This document shows positions 1 through 5,200 of a stretch of DNA of 6,942 nt, piece after piece (position 1 is the first letter of the stretch; each line of letters opens with the position of its first letter). The notes below the pieces were generated by a model. The model worked only from the letters and a program-made list of their open reading frames with translations, did no database searches and was not told where the DNA came from. This stretch comes from an uncultured Oscillibacter sp. (lineage in GTDB: Bacteria > Bacillota > Clostridia > Oscillospirales > Oscillospiraceae), in the NCBI GenBank assembly GCA_948435975.1, contig CAOJHG010000113.1, positions 1 to 6,942 on the forward strand, given 5' to 3'. Position numbers and translations under genes: made by a program.

Positions 1-274
1 CGTTGTGGGTGGCCACGATGTCGCCGGTGGAGGCGCACTGCTTGCTCAGCTCCTCCACACAAATAGCTGCCGCCAGGGGGTCTGCGCCTGCGCCGCCGTA
101 TTCCTTCGGGACGCACATACCCATAACGCCCAGGTCGAACAGCTTCTCGATGTTCTCCCGGGGATATTCGCTCTTCGCGTCCGTCTCGGCGGCAATGGGC
201 TTCACTTCCGTCTCAGTGAAATCGGCCATCATCTTCTGGATCAACAGGTGCTCGCGGCTCAAATTGAAATCCAT
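1..274 (-). CDS. Acyl-CoA dehydrogenase, N-terminal part (butyryl-CoA dehydrogenase-like), cut by window edge
   Basis: Only the first 91 residues are present; the gene runs off the left edge. The translation starts MDFNLSREHLLIQKMMADF and contains VPKEYGGAGAD at about residues 55-65. This matches the all-helical N-terminal domain of short-chain acyl-CoA dehydrogenases, which are FAD flavoenzymes acting on the alpha-beta bond of acyl-CoA. The ATG at 272-274 is preceded by AAGGAGAG with good spacing, and no better start lies upstream. It lies downstream of abfD on the same strand, so the likely substrate is crotonyl-CoA reduced to butyryl-CoA, normally with electron-transferring flavoprotein. 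That specificity is inferred from context, because the catalytic glutamate and FAD-binding regions are outside the window. Another short- or branched-chain acyl-CoA dehydrogenase is possible. No convincing promoter was found directly in front of it. Confidence 0.9.
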   Translation of the reverse strand, partial: MDFNLSREHLLIQKMMADFTETEVKPIAAETDAKSEYPRENIEKLFDLGVMGMCVPKEYGGAGADPLAAAICVEELSKQCASTGDIVATHN

Positions 275-325
275 AAACTCTTCTCTCCTTATTATGTAAA
301 TTCTGGGGGATACAAAGAAAATCAA

Positions 326-367
326 ATTTCCGTCATGCGGAATCGTTTTCCGAAAAGAAACGGAAAT
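326..367 (-). repeat. Nested inverted repeat in the leader of the acyl-CoA dehydrogenase gene
   Basis: Eight-base arms ATTTCCGT (326-333) and ACGGAAAT (360-367) are perfect complements. They enclose a second small stem, CGGAA (338-342) with TTCCG (348-352). In the minus-strand transcript the outer stem is followed by a U-rich stretch (TTGATTTTCTTT). This could be a weak attenuator or just a leader structure. The stem is AU-rich and weak, so the function is uncertain. Confidence 0.35.
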
Positions 368-470
368 AAGAACTTACAGACATGCCGTTGAATTGTTTGG
401 CTTGCCTGCTGCTGGTTTATTGGGTTAGAAGGTCAATATAAGCAGAGCATCAACAGGAAAGCAGGCCGCT

Positions 471-518
471 CAGGTATCAGCCCCTGTCAAAAGAAACAGG
501 ATAAGGGGCCGATACCTG
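471..518 (-). repeat. Long stem-loop between abfD and the acyl-CoA dehydrogenase gene
   Basis: Arms of 15 bases (471-485 and 504-518) pair with one exception at 479/510. That exception is a mismatch in plus-strand RNA but a G-U wobble in minus-strand RNA, so the stem is continuous in the direction the flanking genes are transcribed. The loop is 18 nt. No U-tract follows on either strand, so it is not a standard intrinsic terminator. It sits in the 356-nt gap (275-630), which otherwise contains no gene that I can support. A role in mRNA processing or stability between the two genes is plausible but inferred. Confidence 0.55.
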
Positions 519-630
519 TAAGCTGACCCATACCAGTCAAAAATCTATTATGAGGGAGTCTGAAGGACCCCATCCCTCTAGCATAAATCATATAGGAAGG
601 GAGTCTCTTTACGCCTCCGCAGCAAGCGTC

Positions 631-2106
631 TTATTCTATGCCTGCGATGTCCTTGGCTAGCTGCTTCTTGCCCTGGATGTCACCCTGGCGGGCAATCATG
701 ATACGCTGTGCCTGGGGAGAGCCTGCACCGTGCATGGACTCCGTACGGTAACCCACGGCCGCAGCGCCCAAGCACATGTTCTCCAGGAAACGCATGACGC
801 GCTGGCGGGCCTCTGTGGAAACGCCCTCCTTCGCCTTGAAGAACTTGTTGCAGATATCGCCGATGGTCTCGCCGTTCCGTCCAACCACCGTATCGCTGTT
901 AAAGTCCTTCTGAGAGGGCATCGTGACCATCAAGCCGCCTGCTACGTCTTCGGCAAGGCGTACAATCTCATAGGGGAAGCGCGTAACATTCTGCTTGCAC
1001 ACATTGGCCAGCAGCAGGTCGATCTGGTAGTTGCCCGCCTTGGTCTTGAAGCCCTGGGAGGAGCAGGCGATGCCGCAGCAGTAGAGGGTTTCGTTCAGGT
1101 GGGTCATCTCGATGAGCTTATCCTTGACGGCGCTGGCTTTTTCCACGCCGTTGTACTCGGCGGCGAGAGCCGTGGCTCCGATGACCACGTCGCCCACGCC
1201 CACCTTGCACCCGCCGTAGCTCTGGCGGTGGTAGCCCGCGAAGCGCTCCACGATCATCCCGGCGAACTCATACTCGCCGTTGAGGAAAATGTACTCGTTG
1301 GGGATGAACACGTGGTCCAGCACCACCAGGGCCTCCTGGCCGCCGAACTTGGCGTTGCCCACGTCGATGGAGGCGTCCTCTTCCGTCTTCCGGGTATCGC
1401 AGGACTGGCGGCCATAAATCATGTACATGCCCTCAGCGTCGGTAGGGCAGGCAAAGCTGACGGCCCAATCCTTGTCGGCCTCGCCCATGGAGATGGTAGG
1501 CATGAAGATGTGCCAATGGGAGTTGATAGAGCCGGTCTGGTGGCATTTCGCACCGCAAACCACGATGCCATCCTCCCGGCGCTCCACAACGTGAACGAAC
1601 ATATCCGGGTCCGCCTGGTCGTGGGGAGCCTTGGAGCGGTCGCCCTTGGGGTCGGTCATGGCGCCGTCCACGGTCAGGTCGTTGTCCTGGACCATGGTGA
1701 GGAATTTCTTGAAGTTCTCGTGATAGTGGGTGCCATGGGCCTCGTCCACTTCAAAGGTAGTAGAGAAGACGGCGTTAAAGCTGTCCATACCCACGCAGCG
1801 CTGGAAGCAGGAAGCCGTCTTCTGGCCCAGCAGACGCTGCATCTTGACCTTGTTAACGAGGTCCTCAGTGGACTGGTGCAGATTGGTGAAGCGGTTGATG
1901 GTGTGACCGGTCAGGCTGGATTTGACAGTCATAAGCTCGGCATACTGGGGGTCCTGCGCCAGAGCGTAGGTCATCGCCACGCAGTTGATGGAGGGACGGA
2001 TCATGGGGTGATCCACCCAGTTCTCGATTTTCTCGCCGAACATGTATACGCGGGTGTTCAGCTTCCGCAGGCTCTCGATGTACTCCTGTGGGGTCTTCAA
2101 TGCCAT
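631..2106 (-). CDS. abfD: 4-hydroxybutyryl-CoA dehydratase / vinylacetyl-CoA delta-isomerase
   Basis: This 491-residue enzyme dehydrates 4-hydroxybutyryl-CoA to crotonyl-CoA by a radical mechanism using FAD and a [4Fe-4S] cluster; it can also isomerise vinylacetyl-CoA. The sequence follows the Clostridium aminobutyricum enzyme almost residue for residue as I recall it. Numbered from this start, the cluster ligands C100, C104, H293 and C300 are all present (ASCFQRCVG and GYHRQSYGGCK). So are the residues equivalent to the known active-site T190, E257, Y296, K300 and E455, here T191, E258, Y297, K301 and E456. The fold is that of acyl-CoA dehydrogenases. The start at 2104-2106 is chosen because of the adjacent GAGGAGG site and the family length; an upstream in-frame ATG at 2151 would add 15 unrelated residues. 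The crotonase gene lies 158 nt upstream on the same strand. The gene appears complete and functional. Confidence 0.97.
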   Translation of the reverse strand: MALKTPQEYIESLRKLNTRVYMFGEKIENWVDHPMIRPSINCVAMTYALAQDPQYAELMTVKSSLTGHTINRFTNLHQSTEDLVNKVKMQRLLGQKTASCFQRCVGMDSFNAVFSTTFEVDEAHGTHYHENFKKFLTMVQDNDLTVDGAMTDPKGDRSKAPHDQADPDMFVHVVERREDGIVVCGAKCHQTGSINSHWHIFMPTISMGEADKDWAVSFACPTDAEGMYMIYGRQSCDTRKTEEDASIDVGNAKFGGQEALVVLDHVFIPNEYIFLNGEYEFAGMIVERFAGYHRQSYGGCKVGVGDVVIGATALAAEYNGVEKASAVKDKLIEMTHLNETLYCCGIACSSQGFKTKAGNYQIDLLLANVCKQNVTRFPYEIVRLAEDVAGGLMVTMPSQKDFNSDTVVGRNGETIGDICNKFFKAKEGVSTEARQRVMRFLENMCLGAAAVGYRTESMHGAGSPQAQRIMIARQGDIQGKKQLAKDIAGIE

Positions 2107-2114
2107 TTTGAATT

Positions 2115-2122
2115 TCCTCCTC
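2115..2122 (-). promoter_or_regulatory. Ribosome binding site of abfD
   Basis: GAGGAGGA on the minus strand lies 8 nt before the ATG at 2106. It decides this start over the in-frame ATG at 2151, which would give an N-terminal extension not seen in the family. Confidence 0.85.
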
Positions 2123-2173
2123 AGCGTCTCTTTATAAAAATAGGGATGCACAAAACGAAGTGGGGCAGGGCCC

Positions 2174-2206
2174 CGGCGCTGTAATCAGACTAACACAGCA
2201 GCGCCG
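2174..2206. repeat. GC-rich inverted repeat between crotonase gene and abfD
   Basis: CGGCGCTG (2174-2181) and CAGCGCCG (2199-2206) are perfect 8-bp arms with a 17-nt loop. On the plus strand the stem is followed by TTTTGG. On the minus strand, the direction of the genes here, it is followed by GGGCCCTGCC with no U-tract. It is therefore not an obvious terminator for the crotonase transcript. It may be a processing or stability element, and the flanking genes can still be one transcript. Confidence 0.45.
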
Positions 2207-2264
2207 TTTTGGATAGGGAGAATGATTTCTATTTTTGATAGGACCTCCCTGTTCCGGCGGAAAG

Positions 2265-3062
2265 TTACTGTTTTTTGAAATCGGCGGGGCGCTTTTCCAG
2301 GAAGGCGGTCATACCCTCCTTCTGGTCGGGAGCGGCATAGCAGAGGGCGAACATCTCGTTTTCCAGGGCAATGGCGCTCTCAATGTCCATCTGCATCCCC
2401 TGGTCGATGCAGACCTTGGAGTATTTGACAGCCACAGGGGAGTTTTTCAGGAAGGAGCGGGCCATTTCCTTTGCGCCATCCAGCAGGTCTTCGGGGGCGT
2501 AGACCTCGTTGACGAGACCAATCCGCTTGGCCTCGGCGGCGTCGATATGCTTGCCAGAGAAAATAAGCTCCTTTGCCTTGCCGGGACCGACGCGGCGGGG
2601 AAGGCGCTGGGTGCCGGAGAAGCCGGGGGTGATGCCCAGACCCACCTCAGGCTGGCCGAACTTCGCGCCGCCCTTGCCCTCAGCGTTGGGACCGGCGGCC
2701 AGGATGATATCACAGCTCATGGCCAGCTCACAGCCGCCGCCCAGGGCGAAGCCGTTGACTGCGGCGATGGTGGGAATCTCCAGCTTTTCGATGCGGCGGA
2801 AGAGGGCGCTGCCCCGGCGGCTCCAATTACGGGCCTGGTCAAGATTAAAGTCCCGCTGCTCGCCGATGTCCGCCCCCGCGACGAAGGAGCGGCCCTCGCC
2901 GGTGATGATGAGCGCACCCAGGCCGGCATCCTTTTCCACCTCGGAGATGAGGGCTTCCAGGTCGGCGATGACAGCCCCATTCAGGGCGTTGAGTGCCTTG
3001 GGACGGTTGATGGTGACGACGCCGATGCTGCCATCCTTCTCATAGCGGATAGTCTCGTACAT
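2265..3062 (-). CDS. crt: Enoyl-CoA hydratase / 3-hydroxybutyryl-CoA dehydratase (crotonase)
   Basis: This 265-residue crotonase-family protein interconverts (S)-3-hydroxybutyryl-CoA and crotonyl-CoA in the cytoplasm. Key features are present: RPKALNALN near residues 20-28; the oxyanion-hole loops FVAGADI (60-66) and GFALGGGCE (104-112); and both catalytic glutamates, E112 in GGGCELAMSCD and E139 in FGQPEVGLGITPG. Similarity to clostridial Crt is high through the C-terminal end (QKEGMTAFLEKR). Compared with Clostridium acetobutylicum Crt, as I recall it, about seven extra residues lie between CDI (118-120) and FGQPE (135-139), in a glycine-rich stretch. The ATG at 3060-3062 is chosen because AAGGAGGA stands just upstream; the open frame extends to 3185 but the extra residues are basic and unrelated. 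In this cluster it shares crotonyl-CoA with AbfD, linking it to the acetyl-CoA/beta-oxidation side. A broader short-chain enoyl-CoA hydratase role is possible. Confidence 0.93.
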   Translation of the reverse strand: MYETIRYEKDGSIGVVTINRPKALNALNGAVIADLEALISEVEKDAGLGALIITGEGRSFVAGADIGEQRDFNLDQARNWSRRGSALFRRIEKLEIPTIAAVNGFALGGGCELAMSCDIILAAGPNAEGKGGAKFGQPEVGLGITPGFSGTQRLPRRVGPGKAKELIFSGKHIDAAEAKRIGLVNEVYAPEDLLDGAKEMARSFLKNSPVAVKYSKVCIDQGMQMDIESAIALENEMFALCYAAPDQKEGMTAFLEKRPADFKKQ

Positions 3063-3070
3063 AGTTGCAT

Positions 3071-3078
3071 TCCTCCTT
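3071..3078 (-). promoter_or_regulatory. Ribosome binding site of the crotonase gene
   Basis: AAGGAGGA on the minus strand, 8 nt before the ATG at 3062, fixes the start and excludes the longer open frame reaching 3185. Confidence 0.85.
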
Positions 3079-3155
3079 GTATATTCGTAGTGAAAGCCTT
3101 TTTCGCGGCGCCGTTGGAAATCGCCGGAAATTGGCTCCAGACGCTTCTTCCTCTC

Positions 3156-3185
3156 ATTATAACAAAAGTCTCTGCTGTTTTTCAA
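3156..3185 (-). promoter_or_regulatory. Housekeeping (sigma-A type) promoter for crotonase / abfD
   Basis: On the minus strand TTGAAA (3180-3185) is a five-of-six match to the -35 consensus. It is separated by 18 bp from a perfect TATAAT (3156-3161). A TG one base before the -10 makes it an extended -10 as well. Transcription would start near 3149, giving a leader of about 87 nt before the crotonase ATG. The longer open reading frame up to 3185 would overlap the -35 box, another reason to reject that start. Confidence 0.8.
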
Positions 3186-3271
3186 GTTCTATTTCCAGCC
3201 ATTGAGTCAAATTTCCCGCACAGACTGTTCAAATTTATACAACGATTCTTGTGACTTTTGTGCCCTTCCCG

Positions 3272-3330
3272 CGGCTGGCCTGCTTTCCGCCCCGGGGGAA
3301 CGCCTGAAGCGGGCCGGCAAAGCAGAGCCG
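3272..3330. repeat. GC-rich imperfect inverted repeat in the divergent intergenic region
   Basis: CGGCT (3272-3276) and CTGCTTT (3280-3286) pair with AAAGCAG (3319-3325) and AGCCG (3326-3330), leaving a GGC bulge. The 32-nt interior is very GC-rich. The 401-nt region 3063-3463 holds no gene that I can support. This element lies upstream of both divergent promoters, so it is either in DNA not transcribed from them or part of an unrecognised small RNA. No function is assigned. Confidence 0.35.
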
Positions 3331-3387
3331 GACAGTCCTTTTGCGGCGGAGAGGAGAGAAAAACAAAAATATGAAAAATGCGGATGG

Positions 3388-3403
3388 TTCAAAAATTTTT
3401 GAA
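3388..3403. repeat. Perfect 16-bp palindrome upstream of the sigma operon
   Basis: TTCAAAAATTTTTGAA is identical to its own reverse complement over 16 bp. It lies about 61 nt before the sigma-factor start and overlaps the possible -35 region of its promoter. This placement suits an operator for a dimeric regulator or an AT-rich promoter element. A chance AT palindrome cannot be excluded. Confidence 0.5.
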
Positions 3404-3433
3404 GAAAAAGACCGGGCTGCGCCGTAGTATAAG
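3400..3433 (+). promoter_or_regulatory. Possible ECF-type promoter of the sigma operon
   Basis: TGAAGA (3400-3405), 17 bp, then CGTA (3423-3426) followed by GTATAA resembles the TGAAAC-N16/17-CGTA pattern recognised by many Firmicute ECF sigma factors. That would fit autoregulation by the downstream sigma factor. The -35 match is imperfect, and no well-spaced sigma-A promoter was found as an alternative. The call is tentative. Confidence 0.35.
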
Positions 3434-3463
3434 CGTCAGAAGGCAAGGGGGTGGTGAAACAGC

Positions 3464-4000
3464 GTGGTACACATGACAAAAGAGGCGTTCTCCAGCTTGA
3501 TGCGGCAGTATGAGCGCCTGGTGTACACCATCTGCTTCCAGTTGGTCCGTGATGCCGCCGCCGCAGAGGACTTGACGCAGGAAACCTTTCTCTCCGCCTA
3601 TCTTCACCGGGACAGCATCCCCCAGGACTACGAACGGCAGTGGCTGGCCCGCGTTGCCGCCAACAAGGCAAAGGACCACCTGCAAAGCGCCTGGAACCGC
3701 CATACAGTCTTTCTGGAAACCGGCGGGCCGTCCCCTACCCCCTTCGGTCTGGCGCCCCCAGCGGAAGAAATCGCCCTCCGGCGAAGCGCCGCCGCTGAAA
3801 TCACACAGGCTATCCAAGCCTTGAAGGAACCCTACCGCCAAGTGTGCCGCCTCTGCATTTTGGAGGAGCATTCCCCGGAAGAAGCCGCCCTCTGTCTGGG
3901 CAGGCCTGTCAAAACCATTTATACACAGCTTTCCCGAGGCAAGCGGCTGCTGCGGGAGCAATTGGAAAGGAGCGGAGAGCATGGAAGTATTTCTCGCTGA
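3464..4000 (+). CDS. ECF-family RNA polymerase sigma factor
   Basis: This 178-residue protein has the two-domain layout of extracytoplasmic-function sigma factors. Region 2 spans about residues 7-80, with the core-binding and -10-recognition signatures DLTQETF (36-42) and WLARVAANKAKDHL (60-73). A variable linker follows at about 81-110. Region 4 spans about 111-167, with helix-turn-helix SPEEAALCLGRPVKTIYTQLSRGK (-35 recognition; listed here only as positions 137-160). The start is GTG at 3464, with a G-rich ribosome-binding site (AAGGGGGTGGTGA, 3445-3457) placed better for it than for the in-frame ATG at 3473. The 3' end overlaps the anti-sigma gene by 20 nt, indicating coupled translation. 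It presumably directs a small envelope-stress regulon including its own operon; the stimulus is unknown. Confidence 0.93.
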   Translation: MVHMTKEAFSSLMRQYERLVYTICFQLVRDAAAAEDLTQETFLSAYLHRDSIPQDYERQWLARVAANKAKDHLQSAWNRHTVFLETGGPSPTPFGLAPPAEEIALRRSAAAEITQAIQALKEPYRQVCRLCILEEHSPEEAALCLGRPVKTIYTQLSRGKRLLREQLERSGEHGSISR

Positions 4001-4442
4001 TGGACACCTCAGCACCCAGGCCATAGAAGCCCTGGCAAACGGGCAAGACGCATTCACTGAGCTGGAACGCCTGGAAGCGGCGGAGCACCTGGCTTTCTGC
4101 AACTCCTGTCTTCAGCGCTACACCGGGCTTCTGGAGTCCGCCCCGCTGCTGGTCCCGGAGCGCTCCTGCCAAAAGAGCATTTGGACCCGCATTGGGATGA
4201 AGACGTTTCAGACGCTCACCAGCCGCTATACCGCTGCCGCTGCCGCTGTGGCCCTGGCCCTTACCATCCTCTGGGGCGGCGAAGGGGCGGCGTTCGCCCG
4301 GCCTGCTCTCCCGGAGGACCATCCCAGCGTTTCCCAGAAGCTCAGCGGCATGACAGAGGACCTCGGCGATTCCCTGCGCCATGCCGTGGCCGGATGGTCT
4401 GATTTTTTCGACGGGTTCCGGCCCAGTCAGTTTAAAGAATGA
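3981..4442 (+). CDS. Membrane-anchored anti-sigma factor with zinc-binding motif
   Basis: This 153-residue protein has an N-terminal cytoplasmic region with H36-x3-C40-x2-C43 (EHLAFCNSC), the signature of zinc anti-sigma (ZAS / zf-HC2) domains that hold ECF sigma factors inactive. One hydrophobic span follows at about residues 82-100 (alanine-rich, then ALALTILW). The short extracytoplasmic tail of about 50 residues, with PALPEDHPS and a weakly amphipathic segment, is too small for a known sensor domain. The start ATG at 3981 lies inside the sigma gene and has AAAGGAG 8 nt upstream (3966-3972). The stop codon overlaps an ATG at 4439, so the next gene is very close. The role is inferred from the motif and from its position directly after the sigma gene. 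How the signal releases the sigma factor is not visible. Confidence 0.88.
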   Translation: MEVFLADGHLSTQAIEALANGQDAFTELERLEAAEHLAFCNSCLQRYTGLLESAPLLVPERSCQKSIWTRIGMKTFQTLTSRYTAAAAAVALALTILWGGEGAAFARPALPEDHPSVSQKLSGMTEDLGDSLRHAVAGWSDFFDGFRPSQFKE

Positions 4443-4447
4443 GGAGG
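4441..4447 (+). promoter_or_regulatory. Ribosome binding site deciding the start of the TM2-like gene
   Basis: GAGGAGG lies 9 nt before the ATG at 4457. The earlier in-frame ATG at 4439 overlaps the anti-sigma stop (ATGA) but sits in front of this site, so 4457 is preferred. Confidence 0.8.
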
Positions 4448-4456
4448 CAACAACTT

Positions 4457-5200
4457 ATGAGACTGCTGCAAGGATTGATTCACTTCTGTTTCGCCTGCAT
4501 CCCCGGCTGCGGGCAGATGTACCAAGGATATATGAAGCGGGGCATTTCCCAGACGGTCGTGACTACGGCGCTGGTGTTTATCGCGGTGTTCCTGGAAATG
4601 GGGGTGCTGGCGCTGTTGCTGCTCCCCGTGTGGCTGTATTCGTTCTTTGACAGCTACAACCTCCGCCGCCAGATCCGCTACGGCATGGAACCGGAAGACG
4701 CGTATATGTTCGGCATGTCCGATCTGGATTCCCTGCGCCTGAGCCGCTTTGTCGAGCAGAAGGGGCGCTTCATTGGCTGGATTCTGGTGGTGCTGGGCCT
4801 GTTCAACCTCTATATACTCTTCGCTAGGAGCGTCTTCCGGGGCCTGCGGGACCTCTTCCCCTTCCTGGATTGGCTCTATGATCTCATGGTCTGGAACGCT
4901 CCCCGGATTATGGCCACCGTGCTGATTGTCGCTCTGGGTCTGTGGTTCATCCGAGGCCCCAAGACGCCTCATTACGACGGCGAACCCGATTTCACCCCCC
5001 CGCCTCCCAAACCCAAAGACCCGCCGGAGATGAATCCTTCTGCCTGGACCGAGGGCGAGAAGAAATTCCACGAGGAGCCGGAGCCCAAAGCCCCTGATCC
5101 GGTGGTGCTCACATGGGAATCAGAATTCAATGTGGAGAAGTTCCAGCAGGAGGAAGGGAAGGAAAAGGAGGGGGGCCGCGACAGCGGTGCAAAGCACTGA
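4457..5200 (+). CDS. TM2-like multi-pass membrane protein with proline-rich acidic tail
   Basis: This 247-residue protein has no function that I can name. The N-terminus (IPGCGQMYQGYMKRGI, about residues 15-30) resembles the glycine turn and aromatic-basic pattern of TM2-type domains. Hydrophobic spans are seen at about 31-48, 49-65, 105-123 and 151-166. Between spans 2 and 3 is a soluble loop (about 66-104) with SYNLRRQIRYGMEPEDAYMFG. The tail after about residue 167 is rich in proline (PPPPKPKDPP) and ends in a glutamate/lysine-rich stretch (EEGKEKEGG), probably cytoplasmic. It starts 14 nt after the anti-sigma stop. It is likely co-expressed with the sigma and anti-sigma factors, and may help sense or respond to envelope stress; that role is inference from gene order. 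Confidence 0.75.
   Translation: MRLLQGLIHFCFACIPGCGQMYQGYMKRGISQTVVTTALVFIAVFLEMGVLALLLLPVWLYSFFDSYNLRRQIRYGMEPEDAYMFGMSDLDSLRLSRFVEQKGRFIGWILVVLGLFNLYILFARSVFRGLRDLFPFLDWLYDLMVWNAPRIMATVLIVALGLWFIRGPKTPHYDGEPDFTPPPPKPKDPPEMNPSAWTEGEKKFHEEPEPKAPDPVVLTWESEFNVEKFQQEEGKEKEGGRDSGAKH

Noticed and set aside
291..296. CATAAT on the minus strand as a promoter for the acyl-CoA dehydrogenase gene.
   Set aside because: Transcription would start inside the ribosome-binding site, and no -35 element is present.
554..606. Repeated GGGAGTCT at 554-561 and 599-606 after abfD.
   Set aside because: Only two 8-base copies with unrelated flanks; likely chance.
2131..2136. TATAAA on the minus strand as a -10 box for a private abfD promoter.
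   Set aside because: No acceptable -35 lies 16-19 bp upstream, and the resulting leader would barely include the ribosome site. An internal promoter is not excluded.
730..2184. A 484-codon plus-strand open frame opposite abfD.
   Set aside because: It mirrors a highly conserved enzyme on the other strand, has no ribosome site or recognisable domain, and its composition (alanine, glycine, valine, histidine) is typical of antisense of GC-rich genes.
2235..3254. A 339-codon plus-strand open frame opposite the crotonase gene.
   Set aside because: It is the antisense shadow of a clear crotonase with all catalytic residues; no start signal or protein motif is visible.
3202..3402. A possible 66-residue plus-strand gene in the divergent region.
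   Set aside because: There is no ribosome-binding site or recognisable motif, and the frame spans the GC-rich inverted repeat and the palindrome.
3389..4102. A 237-codon minus-strand open frame covering the sigma and anti-sigma genes.
   Set aside because: It has low-complexity antisense composition, and the plus-strand genes carry clear sigma and zinc anti-sigma motifs with overlapping starts.
4427..5071. A 214-codon minus-strand open frame opposite the TM2-like gene.
   Set aside because: It is rich in glutamine, histidine and arginine, as expected from the antisense of membrane-spanning codons, and has no ribosome site.
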